Shown: positions 46,319-54,933, counted from the first letter of the stretch. The stretch: DNA of 54,933 nt from Bradyrhizobium altum (GCF_020889705.1 NZ_JACMYP010000024.1:1-54933); one strand, 5' to 3'. Made by a program: numbers and translations. Notes: generated by a model from the sequence alone, not told the origin.

Positions 46319-47560
46319 TTACTGCCGCGCCACCACGCGCGCGGCGAAGCCGGCCTTCGCGGCATAGCCGCGCACGATCGCCTCGCGCGCTTCGTAATTG
46401 AGAATGGTGTCGACGTCGGTAAAACCCTGCGGCGCGAGCTGCTCGACGGCGTCGATCACGCCCTCGGGGCCGCCGCGGCGGTTGGAGGCGACGATGTCCG
46501 CGGTCATCGGCAGCCGCTGCCGTTCATAGGCCGCCAGCGCCTGTCGCGGATGTTCTGATCGCGCCAGCATGTCGGCCAGACACCTCGCATCGAGAATAGC
46601 CTGCGACGCGCCATTCGAACCGACCGGATACATCGGATGCGCGGCGTCGCCGAGCAGCGTGACGCGGCCGCTCGACCAGTATGGCAGCGGATCGCGGTCG
46701 CAGCACGGATACTCCCAGAACTCCGGCGTCGCGTTGATCAGGCCGGCGAAGTCGACCTGCGGAATCGTGAAGCTGGTGACATAGGGCATCATCTCGTCGC
46801 GCCGGCCGAGATTGGACCAGCCCTCGCGGCGCGGCGGCGGCGACGAGCCGTCGCCGATCCGCACCAGCACCGCCCAATTGGTGAGGCGGCTCGCCGGGCT
46901 CGATCCCGGGGCGATCGGATAGATCACGGCCTTGGCGTTCAACCCACCGGCGATGATCATCGAACGGCCGGTCAGAAAGGCCGGCCAGTCGGTCGCGCCG
47001 CGCCACAGCATCAGCCCGTTCCAGCAGGGACCGCCCTCGTCCGGAAACAGCGTCTGCCGCACCTTTGAGTGGATACCATCGGCGCCGATCAGGATGTCGC
47101 CGCGCGCGGTGTGCGCATGGCTGCCAGCACGATCGAAGAAATAGGCGAACACACCGCCCTCATCCTGCGTGAACGAGCCGAGCCGGCAGCCAGTGCGGAT
47201 CGCATCCGCGCCAAGCCGATCGATCACCGCCTGATGGATCACGCCTTGCAGGCGGCCGCGATGAACAGAGAATTGCGGCACGTCGTGGCCGGCATCGAGC
47301 CCACGCTTCTCGTGCCAAACCTGCTGGCCATGCCGTGTCAGATAGAACAGCTCAAAGGTGCGGATCGCGACCTCGTCGAGCTTGTCGAGCAGACCAAGCC
47401 CCGCCAGCTCGCGGATCGCATGCGGCAGCGTGTTGATGCCGACGCCGAGCTCGCGGATCGTCTCGGACTGCTCGTACAACTCGCAACTGATGCCGCGCGA
47501 GCGCAGCATCAGCGCAGTGGTGAGGCCTCCGATTCCGCCTCCGACGATAATCGCCTTCAT
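46319..47560 (-). CDS. FAD-dependent aromatic monooxygenase, PhzS-like
   Basis: 413-residue group A flavin hydroxylase. Seen: N-terminal IIVGGGIGGLTTALML (FAD), ELGVGINTLPHAIRELAGLGL, SVHRGRLQ, ILIGADGIHSKVR, MLWRGATDWPAFL and GRVTLLGDAAHPMYPVGSNGASQAILDA. The string of motifs is closest to PhzS (5-methylphenazine-1-carboxylate hydroxylase) and related salicylate-hydroxylase-like enzymes. The reaction would be ring hydroxylation, perhaps with loss of a carboxyl group. It is leftward with its own start site (AAGGGA) and 280 bp away from the ridA gene. Confidence 0.87.
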   Translation of the reverse strand: MKAIIVGGGIGGLTTALMLRSRGISCELYEQSETIRELGVGINTLPHAIRELAGLGLLDKLDEVAIRTFELFYLTRHGQQVWHEKRGLDAGHDVPQFSVHRGRLQGVIHQAVIDRLGADAIRTGCRLGSFTQDEGGVFAYFFDRAGSHAHTARGDILIGADGIHSKVRQTLFPDEGGPCWNGLMLWRGATDWPAFLTGRSMIIAGGLNAKAVIYPIAPGSSPASRLTNWAVLVRIGDGSSPPPRREGWSNLGRRDEMMPYVTSFTIPQVDFAGLINATPEFWEYPCCDRDPLPYWSSGRVTLLGDAAHPMYPVGSNGASQAILDARCLADMLARSEHPRQALAAYERQRLPMTADIVASNRRGGPEGVIDAVEQLAPQGFTDVDTILNYEAREAIVRGYAAKAGFAARVVARQ

Positions 47561-47718
47561 CGTCCCTTACTCCACTCACAACAGGACGTCTTACACTTTC
47601 GCGTAGGATCGCACGGCCCCGCGCCCGGCCGCAAGCGGCTTGGTCGCCCAGGAGTTGGACCGGCCTGCGATGATTGGGCTTAGCCTTAACATTGGCTCAG
47701 CATACTCCGATCCATTTC

Positions 47719-47820
47719 CGTCACCCTGAGGAGCCGCGAAGCGGCGTCTCGAAGGGTCGACGGCCACCAGCCGGGCCGTTCACCCTTCGAGGCTCGCTGT
47801 GCGAGCACCTCAGGGTGACG
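47719..47820. repeat. Dispersed inverted-repeat element (type B), copy 2
   Basis: Starts CGTCACCCTGAGGAGCCGCG, has GTCTCGAAGGGTCGACGGCC, and ends CACCTCAGGGTGACG in inverted form. Same family and length as 46141-46243, in the 280-bp gap (47561-47840) between the end of the RidA-family gene and the start of the flavin-monooxygenase gene. Nothing else is evident in that gap. Confidence 0.75.
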
Positions 47821-47840
47821 GGTCTGACAGTGCATTCCGA

Positions 47841-48236
47841 TCAATCCGGCACCACGGCGATGGCCTGGATTTCCACCTTGGCGCGATCCTCGATCAGGCC
47901 CGCAACCTGGATCGCGGTCATCGCCGGAAAGCGCCGGCCGATCACGTCGCGATAGACCGCGCCGATCTCCTTCAGCCGCGAGGAATATTCCTTGCGGTCG
48001 AGCAGGTACCAGGTCATCGACACGATGTGCTCGGGCCGGGCCCCGCCGGCGGCGGCGACCGCGACGATGTTGCGCAGGGTCTGGCCGATCTGCGCCACGA
48101 GGTCATCGCTCTCGAACACGCATTGCCCGTTCCAGCCGATCTGGCCGGCGATGAAAATCTGTTTGCCGCGCGCGGCCATGCCGTTGGCGTAGCCGATCGG
48201 CTTCGGCCATCCGTCCGGTTGCAGGATTTCGATCAT
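47841..48236 (-). CDS. RidA/YjgF-family protein
   Basis: 131-residue RidA fold protein. Seen: [43 protein letters not shown], and [28 protein letters not shown]. RidA proteins hydrolyse reactive enamines or imines. The canonical catalytic Arg position appears to be occupied by a non-Arg residue (TAIQVAGL in place of xxRxxV), which is usual for some subfamilies. After dearomatisation of 2-aminobenzoyl-CoA an enamine/imine arises, so this gene may speed its hydrolysis to ammonia. It is 1 nt after the hydratase stop. Confidence 0.85.
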   Translation of the reverse strand: MIEILQPDGWPKPIGYANGMAARGKQIFIAGQIGWNGQCVFESDDLVAQIGQTLRNIVAVAAAGGARPEHIVSMTWYLLDRKEYSSRLKEIGAVYRDVIGRRFPAMTAIQVAGLIEDRAKVEIQAIAVVPD

Positions 48237-48237
48237 C

Positions 48238-49077
48238 TCAATTGCCCTCGAAGGCGGGTTTCTGCTTGGCGGCGAAGGCCTCGAAAGCGCGGCGGAAATC
48301 GCCCGTCACCATGCAGATCGCCTGCGCCTGCGCTTCGGACTCGATCATCTCGTCGACGCCCATCGCCCATTCCTGATTGAACATCGTCTTCGTCACGCCA
48401 TGTGCGAACCACGGTCCATCCGCAAGCGAGCGCGCCAGCTCCTGCGCGGCGGCGGCGAGCTCCGCCGGCGGCACCAGGCGGTTGTGAAAGCCCCACGCAA
48501 AGCCTTCGTCGGCACTCATCGCGCGGCCGGTGTAGAGCAGATCGGCGGCATGGCCCTGCCCGATCACGCGCGGCAGCAATCCGCACGCTCCCATGTCGGC
48601 GCCGGCAAGGCCGACGCGGGTGAACAGGAACGCGGTCTTGGCCTGCGGCGTCGCGAGCCGCAGGTCGGACGCCAGCGCCAGCATCGCGCCGGCCCCAGCG
48701 CAGATGCCGTCGATCGCGGCGACGATGATCTGCGGGCATTTGCGCATCGCGCGCACCACCTCACCGGTCATCCGGGTGAAGGCGAGCAGGTCCGGCATCG
48801 CCATCCGCGTCAACGGCTCGATGATCTCGAACACGTCGCCGCCGGAGCAGAAATTGCCGTCGGCGCCGGTCAGCACGATGGTGCGAACGTCAGAAGCATA
48901 TTTGAGGTTGGTGAAGAGGTCGCGCAGCTCCTCGTAGGACTCGAAGGTCAGCGCGTTCTTCTTGTCCGGCCGGTTCAGCGTGATCGTCGCGACGCGCCCG
49001 CTCGCATCCGTCGACCAGCGGAAGTGCTTTGCGGGATAATCCCTGAACGGACGGAGCTTTGCTTCCATCTCGGACAT
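48238..49077 (-). CDS. Enoyl-CoA hydratase/isomerase-family protein
   Basis: 279-residue crotonase-fold protein. Seen: [22 protein letters not shown], oxyanion loop [16 protein letters not shown] and [23 protein letters not shown], then [22 protein letters not shown] with a conserved acid position. It probably hydrates or cleaves the ring-derived CoA ester in the 2-aminobenzoyl-CoA route. The start ATG at 49077 with GAAGGAA is chosen over a GTG at 49092 that overlaps the upstream gene. Confidence 0.9.
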   Translation of the reverse strand: MSEMEAKLRPFRDYPAKHFRWSTDASGRVATITLNRPDKKNALTFESYEELRDLFTNLKYASDVRTIVLTGADGNFCSGGDVFEIIEPLTRMAMPDLLAFTRMTGEVVRAMRKCPQIIVAAIDGICAGAGAMLALASDLRLATPQAKTAFLFTRVGLAGADMGACGLLPRVIGQGHAADLLYTGRAMSADEGFAWGFHNRLVPPAELAAAAQELARSLADGPWFAHGVTKTMFNQEWAMGVDEMIESEAQAQAICMVTGDFRRAFEAFAAKQKPAFEGN

Positions 49078-49088
49078 GATGTGTTCCT

Positions 49089-49868
49089 TCACCCGGTAAA
49101 GACTTCGCCGCCGGCGACCGCGACGGCTTGTCCATTGATTGACGATGCACCTTCAGATGCGAGCCAGAGGATGCTGTCGGCGACCTCCTCCGGCGTGACC
49201 AGCCGCTGCATTGGATTGACCTTGGCGAGCGAAGCCCGCGCCTCCTGCTCGCTGCGCCCGGTCTTGGCGACGATGTTGGCGGCCGCATCCGCCACCAGCG
49301 GCGTATCGGTATAGCCGGGACAGACCGCATTCATGGTGACGCCGCGCCGCGCGTACTCCAGCGCCAGCGAACGCGTCAGGCCGACGACGCCGTGCTTTGC
49401 GGCGACATAGGCGGAGACATAGGCGTAGCCGGTGAGGGCCGCCGTCGAGGCCACGTTGATCACGCGCCCGCGGCCGCGCTGCGCCATCCCCGGCAGCACC
49501 GCATGCGTCACCAGGAACACGCTGGAGAGATTGCTTGCCAGCATGTCCGCCCACAGCGCCACGCTCGTCTTGTCGAACGGCGCGCTCGCGGCCTTGCCGG
49601 CATTGTTGACGAGAATATCGATCGGGCCGGCCTCGGCCTCGATCTGCGCGACCCCGTTAGTCACCGCAGCCTCATCCGTCACATCGATCGCGACAACAGA
49701 ACCCGTGTTCTTGCCGAGCAACGAAGCCGTCGCCTTCAGCGCATCGATCCGGCGTCCGGCGATGCTGACGCGCACGCCGGCCTTTGCGAGTGCGATCGCC
49801 GTGGCCGCGCCGATGCCGGAACCGGCACCGGTGACGAGCGCATGTGCGTTGGGCCAGAAGCGTGTCAT
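49089..49868 (-). CDS. Short-chain dehydrogenase/reductase
   Basis: 259-residue SDR. Seen: [19 protein letters not shown] (cofactor motif), GRRIDAL (NAD preference plausible), [10 protein letters not shown], catalytic Ser in [23 protein letters not shown] with YxxxK, and the late GEVFTG. It likely oxidises a hydroxyacyl-CoA intermediate after the hydratase. The ATG at 49868 overlaps the stop of the 771-residue gene upstream (ATGA), and the hydratase follows by 11 nt. Confidence 0.92.
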   Translation of the reverse strand: MTRFWPNAHALVTGAGSGIGAATAIALAKAGVRVSIAGRRIDALKATASLLGKNTGSVVAIDVTDEAAVTNGVAQIEAEAGPIDILVNNAGKAASAPFDKTSVALWADMLASNLSSVFLVTHAVLPGMAQRGRGRVINVASTAALTGYAYVSAYVAAKHGVVGLTRSLALEYARRGVTMNAVCPGYTDTPLVADAAANIVAKTGRSEQEARASLAKVNPMQRLVTPEEVADSILWLASEGASSINGQAVAVAGGEVFTG

Positions 49869-52180
49869 GCCTTCACTCCTGCGGCTGCGCGATCGAGATT
49901 GGCCTCGTACTGCGACTTGCCCGACAGATACTGCTTCGGCCATGCGACCTGCTTGATGCCGATCTTCGCAGCCTCATGCAGCGTCCAGGCCGGATCGGCG
50001 AGATGCGGCCGCGCGATGGCACAGAGATCGGCGCGGCCGGCGGCGATGATCGAGTTGGCGTGGTCCGCCTCCGAGATCGCGCCGACCGCGATGGTGGCGA
50101 TGCCGACCTCGTTGCGGATCTTGTCGGCGAACGGCGTCTGGTAAAGCCGGCCATAGATCGGATGGTCGTCGGCCCAGACCTGGCCCGAGGAGCAATCGAT
50201 CAGGTCGGCACCGGCCTCCTTGAACAGTTTTGCGAAGGCCAGCGCATCCTCGGGCGTGTTGCCGCCCTCGGCCCAGTCGTGACAGGACAGGCGGACCGAC
50301 ATCGGCTTGTCCTCCGGCCACACCGCGCGAACGGCGCGGAACACCTCCAGCGGATAACGCGCGCGGTTCTCGATCGATCCGCCATAGTCATCGGTGCGGC
50401 GGTTGGTCAGCGGCGAGAGGAAGCTCGACAGCAGATAGCCGTGGGCGCAGTGCAGCTCCAGAATATCGAAGCCGGCGCTAGCGGCGCGTCTGGCGGCGGC
50501 AACGAACTGGTCGCGCACCTCGTCCATCTCAGCCCGGCTCATCGGCTCCGGGATCTGGCCGTCGGGCAGATAAGGCACCGGTGAGGCCGACACCAGCGGC
50601 CAGTTATGGTCCGGCAGCGGTTCGTCCATGCCTTCCCACGCGACCCGCGTCGAGCCCTTGCGGCCGGCATGGCCGAGCTGGATGCCGATCCGGGCTTGCG
50701 AATTGCGATGCACGAACTCGACGATCCGCTTGTAAGCCGCCGCCTGCGCGTCATTCCACAGGCCGCAGCAGCCGGGCGTGATCCGCGCCTCCGGCGAGAC
50801 GCAGGTCATCTCGGTGAACAACAGGCCGGCGCCGCCGAGCGCGCGGGAGCCGAAATGCACCAGATGGAAATCGTTCGGCACACCCTCCTCGGCCGAATAC
50901 ATCGCCATCGGCGAGACGATGATCCGGTTGTGCAGCGACAGGCCGCGGATCTGGAACGGCGTCAGCATCGGCGGCGTGACGCGCTCGTTGGTGGCAGGCA
51001 CGCCGCTGCGCTCGGCAAACCAGCGCTCATAGCCTTCGAGCCATGTCTTGTCGCGCAGCCGCAGATTCTCGTGGCTGATGCGCTGCGAGCGGGTCAGCAG
51101 CGAATACATGAACTGCTCCGGCTCGAGCGTATCGGCATAGCGCGAGCCGACCACCTCGAACCATTCCATCGCGTTGCGCGCGGCGTTCTGGATTCGCGCC
51201 ACGTCCACCCGGCGCAGCTCCTCGTAAGCCGACAGCACGGCCGGAATGCCGTCCTTGGTCGCGCCGTGAGTCTTGAACTGGTTGGTCAGCTCGATCGCAT
51301 CTTCCAGCGCGAGCTTGGTTCCGGAGCCGATCGCGAAATGCGCGGTGTGGGCGGCATCGCCCATCAGCACGACATGGCTGTTGCCGTTGAACGCGGTCCA
51401 CTTGCCGCAGATCAGCCGCGGAAACGACAGCCAGGCCGAGCCGCGCAGATGCCGCGCGTTGGAGACCAGATGGTGCCCCTCGAGGATTTCCGCGAAGACG
51501 TTCTCGCAGAACGCGATGGATTCTCCCTGATCCATCTTGTCGAGGCCGTGGGCGAGATACGCCTCCTCGGTGGTCTCGACAATGAAGGTCGCCGCGCCCT
51601 CCTCGAACTTGTAGATGTGCGACTGGAACCAGCCATGCTCGGTCTTGCGGAAGTCGAAGGTGAAGGCATCGAACGGGCGGTTGGTGCCGAGCCAGATATA
51701 GCGGTTCGGCCGCATCAGCATGTCGGGCTGGAAGGTCTCGGCGTATTTGGCGCGGACCTTCGAGTTGACGCCGTCGCACGCCACGATCAGATCAGCGTCT
51801 GGGAATTCGAGATCGGAATTGACCTCGCGTTCGAAGATCAATTCGACACCGAGCTCCTCGGCCCGCGCCTGCAGGATGTTGAGCAACCGCTTGCGGCCGA
51901 TGCCGACGAAGCCGTGCCCGGTGGTGCGCATGCGGCGGCCCTTGATCAGGACCTCGATGTCATCCCAGTGATTGAAGGCCTGCTCGATCGTGTCAGCGGT
52001 GACCGGGTCCCATTTGCGCATGTTGTCCATGGTCGCATCGGAGAACACCACGCCGAAGCCGAACGTGTCGTAGGGCCGGTTGCGCTCGACCACGGAGATC
52101 TGGTGCGCGGGATCCAGCATCTTCATCAGGATGCCGAAGTAGAGCCCGGCCGGCCCGCCTCCAATGCAAACGATGCGCAT
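49865..52180 (-). CDS. Bifunctional flavin hydroxylase / Old Yellow Enzyme, 2-aminobenzoyl-CoA (or salicylyl-CoA) monooxygenase-reductase
   Basis: 771-residue fusion. N-terminal half (about 1-385): group A flavin monooxygenase with [16 protein letters not shown] at residues 2-17, [21 protein letters not shown] and [25 protein letters not shown]-terminal half (about 395-770): Old Yellow Enzyme barrel with [56 protein letters not shown] and ARPHLADP. This architecture is that of 2-aminobenzoyl-CoA monooxygenase/reductase of Azoarcus and of annotated salicylyl-CoA 5-hydroxylases: hydroxylation then ring reduction. Heads the operon with SDR, hydratase and RidA genes; a perfect palindrome sits in its promoter. 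Confidence 0.93.
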   Translation of the reverse strand: MRIVCIGGGPAGLYFGILMKMLDPAHQISVVERNRPYDTFGFGVVFSDATMDNMRKWDPVTADTIEQAFNHWDDIEVLIKGRRMRTTGHGFVGIGRKRLLNILQARAEELGVELIFEREVNSDLEFPDADLIVACDGVNSKVRAKYAETFQPDMLMRPNRYIWLGTNRPFDAFTFDFRKTEHGWFQSHIYKFEEGAATFIVETTEEAYLAHGLDKMDQGESIAFCENVFAEILEGHHLVSNARHLRGSAWLSFPRLICGKWTAFNGNSHVVLMGDAAHTAHFAIGSGTKLALEDAIELTNQFKTHGATKDGIPAVLSAYEELRRVDVARIQNAARNAMEWFEVVGSRYADTLEPEQFMYSLLTRSQRISHENLRLRDKTWLEGYERWFAERSGVPATNERVTPPMLTPFQIRGLSLHNRIIVSPMAMYSAEEGVPNDFHLVHFGSRALGGAGLLFTEMTCVSPEARITPGCCGLWNDAQAAAYKRIVEFVHRNSQARIGIQLGHAGRKGSTRVAWEGMDEPLPDHNWPLVSASPVPYLPDGQIPEPMSRAEMDEVRDQFVAAARRAASAGFDILELHCAHGYLLSSFLSPLTNRRTDDYGGSIENRARYPLEVFRAVRAVWPEDKPMSVRLSCHDWAEGGNTPEDALAFAKLFKEAGADLIDCSSGQVWADDHPIYGRLYQTPFADKIRNEVGIATIAVGAISEADHANSIIAAGRADLCAIARPHLADPAWTLHEAAKIGIKQVAWPKQYLSGKSQYEANLDRAAAGVKA

Positions 52181-52236
52181 GGCGTTCTCCCGTTGGCTTC
52201 GGCCGGGGTCGGTTCTCCCGCCAGCCGATACGGCAT

Positions 52237-52264
52237 ATTATTTTATACTTAAAATAATTGTCAA
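52237..52264 (-). promoter_or_regulatory. Promoter with MarR-type palindrome for the aromatic operon
   Basis: Perfect 22-bp palindrome ATTATTTTA-TACT-TAAAATAAT at 52237-52258. On the minus strand TTGACA (52264-52259) abuts it and a -10-like TAATAT begins 18 nt later, so the palindrome fills the promoter spacer. A bound repressor would block RNA polymerase. The site lies 57 bp from the ATG and matches 42811-42832. Confidence 0.82.
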
Positions 52265-52289
52265 GGGTGGTTGTCGCCCACCCACAATC

Positions 52290-52411
52290 GTCGTCCCTGC
52301 GAACGCAGGGACCCATAACCCCAGGCCTTGGTTGTTGAAATGAACTGTGGCCCCAGCGCTGCAAACCAACAGTAATCGGCGGCTATGGGTCCCTGCTCTC
52401 GCAGGGACGAC
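52290..52411. repeat. Dispersed inverted-repeat element (type A), copy 2
   Basis: About 122 bp, ends GTCGTCCCTGCGAACGCAGG with GACCCATAACC and, inverted, CTATGGGTCCCTGCTCTCGC with AGGGACGAC. Same family as 19656-19776; similarity continues with ACCGAGTCTGTTGCT after the right end. The following 52412-52552 stretch holds no gene I can support. Confidence 0.75.
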
Positions 52412-52552
52412 ACCGAGTCTGTTGCTCGAGCGGTGGCCGACGCGTCTGCATACGCGCGGCGCGATGGCGCCTGCGCGCTTCACTTCTCGTCTCTTCGTGA
52501 CAGGGCGCCGAGGCCGTCGGGCAATTCGGCGCCGGGACGCGCCCATCTACTC

Positions 52553-52655
52553 GTCATTCCGGGGCAGCCCGAACGGCTGAGCCAGGAATCCATCAAGCCG
52601 CATCATGCGCGGCGCAATGGATTCCGGGCTCTCGCTTCGCGAGCCCCGGAATGAC
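52553..52655. repeat. Dispersed inverted-repeat element (type C)
   Basis: About 103 bp: GTCATTCCGGGGCAGCCCGA and GAATCCATCAAG on the left; CAATGGATTCCGGGCTC and GCGAGCCCCGGAATGAC on the right, in inverted orientation, so it can form a long hairpin. The GTCATTCCGGGG end is a familiar Bradyrhizobium intergenic element. It lies 28 bp after the stop of the ABC ATPase gene and may end that transcript. Confidence 0.7.
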
Positions 52656-52682
52656 GACGTGGAGAGACCGCGCCGTGCGACC

Positions 52683-54221
52683 TCAATGTACCGCGGCGTA
52701 CAGGATCTTGTCCTGCGTCGCGTCGGCCGCGTCGAACTCGGCGACGATGCGGCCGGTGCGAGCGACCAGGATGCGGTCGGAGACGGCGAGGATCTCCGGC
52801 AGATAGGACGAGATCACCACCACCGCCTTGCCCTCGTCGGCGAGCCGGCGGATTTCGCCGTGGATATGCGGGATGGTGCCGACGTCGACGCCGCGCGTCG
52901 GCTCGTCGAAGAAGATGATCGACGGCTCCTGCACCAGTGTCTTTGCCAGCACCACCTTCTGCTGGTTGCCGCCGGACAGCTCGATGATCTTGGCCTTGCG
53001 CTGCAGCGCGCTGATCTTGAGCCGCTCGACCCAGTAATTCGCGAGCTTGCTGCGCCTTGCGCGCGACAGCAGGAAGCTCCAGCCCTTCCGCGTCGCGAGG
53101 CTGCCGATATAGACGTTGTCGTCGACCACCATGGTCTCGAAGAAGCCGTTGGCCTTGCGGTCCTCGGTGATGTAGGCGATGCCGTCGTTGATCGCCTGCC
53201 GCGGCACGCGGTAGCGGATCGGCTTGCCGCGCAGCCGGATGGTGCCGCCATTGACCAGGTTGCGCTTCAACGCGCCGTAGACGATCTTGGCGATCTCGGT
53301 GCGGCCGGAGCCGATCAGGCCGGCGATGCCGACCACCTCGCCGGCATAGACCGAGAACGACATGTTCTTGACCGCCATGCCCATGGTGACGTTCTCGACC
53401 GTCAGCACCTTCTCGCGGCGCTGATGGGTCTTCGCTTTGCCGCCGTAGACCGCCTGCGCCACCTCGCGCCCGACCATGTGCTGCACCAGCGCGTCGCGGG
53501 TGAGCTGCTTGGCGGGCGCCGTGATCACCAGCTTGCCGTCGCGCAGCACCGTGATGCGGTCGGCAATCTGCAGCGATTCCTCCAGCGCATGGGAGATGTA
53601 GATGATCGAGACCCCGCGGGCGCGCAGGTCACGCACCAGGTGGAAGAAGTGGACGATCTCCTCCGGCGTCAGCGATGCGGTCGGCTCGTCGAAGATGATG
53701 ATGCGCGCCTTGTTGTAGATCGCGCGCGCGATCTCCACCATCTGCTTCTTGGCGGTGCCGAGCAGCGCCACCGGCGTCGCCGGATCGACGTGGAAGTTGA
53801 GCGACTGCAGCAGCTGCTGGGCCTGGATGTTCAGCGTGCGGAAGCGCGTCAGCAGTTTTTCATTGCCGAGCTCGATGTTCTGCGCCGCGGTCATGGTCGG
53901 CACCAGGCTGGTCTCCTGATAGACCATGCAGATCCCTGCATCGAGCGCGTCGCGCGGCTGCTCGAAATTGGCGGGCTTGCCGTCCAGCAGGTAGTCGCCG
54001 GATGTGAGATTGATCGCGCCCGCGATCGCCTTGCACAGCGTCGACTTGCCGGCGCCGTTCTCGCCGACCAGCGCATGCACCTCGCCGGGATAGAGATCGA
54101 AATTGACCCCCTCGATGGCGTGGACGCCGCCATAGATTTTCGAGCCGTTGCTGATCTGCAGCACCGGCTCGCGGGTTGCGGACTGGGTCGCGGTCACAGC
54201 CTGCGTCACGCCGTCATTCAT
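52683..54221 (-). CDS. Sugar-type ABC transporter ATP-binding protein (RbsA/XylG class)
   Basis: 512-residue tandem ATPase, distinct from gguA. First half: Walker A GENGAGKST near residue 57, Q-loop VYQETSLVPT, a signature of unusual sequence (LLGTAKKQMVEIARAI) and Walker B IIIFDEPTASL. Second half: degenerate P-loop GLIGSGRTE, signature LSGGNQQKVVLAKTL and FFDEPTRGVDVG. The start at 54221 overlaps the stop of the SMP-30-like gene by ATGA; the longer frame to 54461 is antisense-like. Its permease and binding protein are not in view and probably lie beyond the right edge. Confidence 0.92.
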   Translation of the reverse strand: MNDGVTQAVTATQSATREPVLQISNGSKIYGGVHAIEGVNFDLYPGEVHALVGENGAGKSTLCKAIAGAINLTSGDYLLDGKPANFEQPRDALDAGICMVYQETSLVPTMTAAQNIELGNEKLLTRFRTLNIQAQQLLQSLNFHVDPATPVALLGTAKKQMVEIARAIYNKARIIIFDEPTASLTPEEIVHFFHLVRDLRARGVSIIYISHALEESLQIADRITVLRDGKLVITAPAKQLTRDALVQHMVGREVAQAVYGGKAKTHQRREKVLTVENVTMGMAVKNMSFSVYAGEVVGIAGLIGSGRTEIAKIVYGALKRNLVNGGTIRLRGKPIRYRVPRQAINDGIAYITEDRKANGFFETMVVDDNVYIGSLATRKGWSFLLSRARRSKLANYWVERLKISALQRKAKIIELSGGNQQKVVLAKTLVQEPSIIFFDEPTRGVDVGTIPHIHGEIRRLADEGKAVVVISSYLPEILAVSDRILVARTGRIVAEFDAADATQDKILYAAVH

Positions 54222-54933
54222 CGCAGCTCTCCCGTGTAGCGCAGCAGCCGTCCGGCGCCGCGCGCCGCGATCACGACGCCCGAAGGCGTCGCGCAGGCCG
54301 CGGTGATGCCGTGGAAGCGGCCGCCGGCGCGGCTGTGCAGGCTGTCGCTGGCCTCGCCGTCGGCATCGAGACGCACCAGCAGGCCATAGGAGCGCGGCGG
54401 CGCCCATGGCTTCTGGATACCGAGTGCCTTGACGCTGCCGATCTGCATCGGCTCCAGGCAATCGCTGCCGCCGACCAGCGCCGGCGCCACCCAGTAATCG
54501 GGCGGCATCGTCGCCATCATCTCCTCGCGGAAATCGTCTTCCTTGAGCACGAATTCGATCAGATGGGTGCGGCGCGCGAACATGCCGAGCAGCACCCCAC
54601 CATGGCCGTCCGGATGCAGCCGAGCCGGATAGCCCGGCATGTTGGCAGCGATGGTCTCGCGCGGGCCGAGCCCGTTGCTAGCGAGTGCGAACCGGCTGAC
54701 GCGATGCGCCCAGCTCTCGGTGAGCCACAGGCTGTTGCCGTCGGCGGAGACCATCACGCCATAGGGATAGGGCAGGTCGCGCAGCAGCACCTGCGGATTG
54801 TCGAGACCGGCGCCACAGCTGATCAGGCGGCCGCCGGCGCGCTTCTCCATCAAATCGTGCCGCCACTCACTTGGGCGGCGGCCGGCGCTGCCTTCGACGG
54901 CATAGATGCGGCCATCGGGCGCCGCCGTGACCG
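54218..54933 (-). CDS. SMP-30 / strictosidine-synthase-like beta-propeller protein, C-terminal part
   Basis: The frame enters from the right edge (TAAPDGRIYAVEGSAGRRPS) and ends at 54218; 238 codons are visible, with no need to start at the internal ATGs near 54853. Seen: repeated blade patterns NPQVLLRDLPYPYGVMVSADGNSLWLTESWAHRVSRF, PGYPARLHPDGHGGVLLGMF and ATPSGVVIAARGAGRLLRY, as in the strictosidine-synthase/gluconolactonase superfamily. It is translationally coupled to a sugar-type ATPase, so a lactonase role in sugar use is a fair guess. Confidence 0.8.
   Translation of the reverse strand, partial: VTAAPDGRIYAVEGSAGRRPSEWRHDLMEKRAGGRLISCGAGLDNPQVLLRDLPYPYGVMVSADGNSLWLTESWAHRVSRFALASNGLGPRETIAANMPGYPARLHPDGHGGVLLGMFARRTHLIEFVLKEDDFREEMMATMPPDYWVAPALVGGSDCLEPMQIGSVKALGIQKPWAPPRSYGLLVRLDADGEASDSLHSRAGGRFHGITAACATPSGVVIAARGAGRLLRYTGELR

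Noticed and set aside
52347..52654. Short open frames in the repeat region after the aromatic operon
   Set aside because: They translate the dispersed hairpin elements and lack independent coding character.
52605..54239. 544-codon plus-strand frame
   Set aside because: Antisense to the ABC ATPase gene; no recognisable motif.

Overview
The window looks like chromosomal DNA of a Bradyrhizobium-type alphaproteobacterium. The reasons are: uniformly high GC; aerobic (Pseudomonas denitrificans-style) cobalamin genes; a red-type form I RuBisCO operon in the order cbbR / cbbF-P-T-A-L-S-X-Y; a ChvE-GguA-GguB sugar transporter; many periplasmic binding proteins beside aromatic or acyl-CoA catabolic genes; and several dispersed intergenic repeats of the kind common in that genus. 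No tRNA, rRNA, transposase, prophage or CRISPR array was seen. The species call is inference.

Layout. (1) 1-8.5 kb: vitamin B12 block. A cobalamin riboswitch heads a leftward transcript (DUF1636 protein, cobW, cobN running off the window). cobO-cobQ run rightward, cobD-cobC leftward, and a tightly overlapping rightward operon carries cobP, bluB, a small unknown gene, and the cobalt transporter genes cbtB-cbtA. Together they cover cobalt uptake, cobalt insertion, adenosylation, amidation, nucleotide-loop assembly and synthesis of the lower ligand. (2) 8.5-14.8 kb: a leftward five-gene operon (two class III CoA-transferases, an orphan branched-chain-type binding protein, a DsbA-fold isomerase and a glutathione transferase) diverging from a LysR regulator; its substrate is unknown. 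(3) 14.9-19.5 kb: a LacI regulator, a frameshifted cupin, a Baeyer-Villiger-type monooxygenase and a second orphan binding protein. Two copies of one palindrome probably mark the LacI regulon.

(4) 19.8-24.6 kb: chvE-gguA-gguB sugar importer plus an inositol-monophosphatase-family gene. (5) 24.6-25.2 kb: a gene-free stretch made of two diverged copies of an element of roughly 130-150 bp. (6) 25.2-35.0 kb: the complete Calvin-cycle operon cbbFPTALSXY, read leftward, with divergent cbbR. A hairpin plus T-run lies between cbbS and cbbX. (7) 35.1-41.0 kb: a PAS-kinase-receiver hybrid protein, a TetR regulator with a small NTF2-like protein, and an EmrAB-type drug efflux pair whose promoter overlaps a palindrome.

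(8) 41.0-52.3 kb: a 2-aminobenzoate (anthranilate) CoA-pathway cluster: aryl-CoA ligase, kynurenine-formamidase-like hydrolase, MarR regulator, orphan binding protein, cupin, PhzS-like flavin monooxygenase, RidA-family protein, enoyl-CoA hydratase, SDR, and a 771-residue fused flavin hydroxylase / Old Yellow Enzyme. The two outer transcription units share a near-identical 22-bp palindrome at their promoters, a likely MarR operator. (9) 52.3-54.9 kb: repeat elements, then a sugar-type ABC ATPase overlapping an SMP-30/strictosidine-synthase-like gene that leaves the window on the right.

All calls come from reading the sequence; no database search was run.
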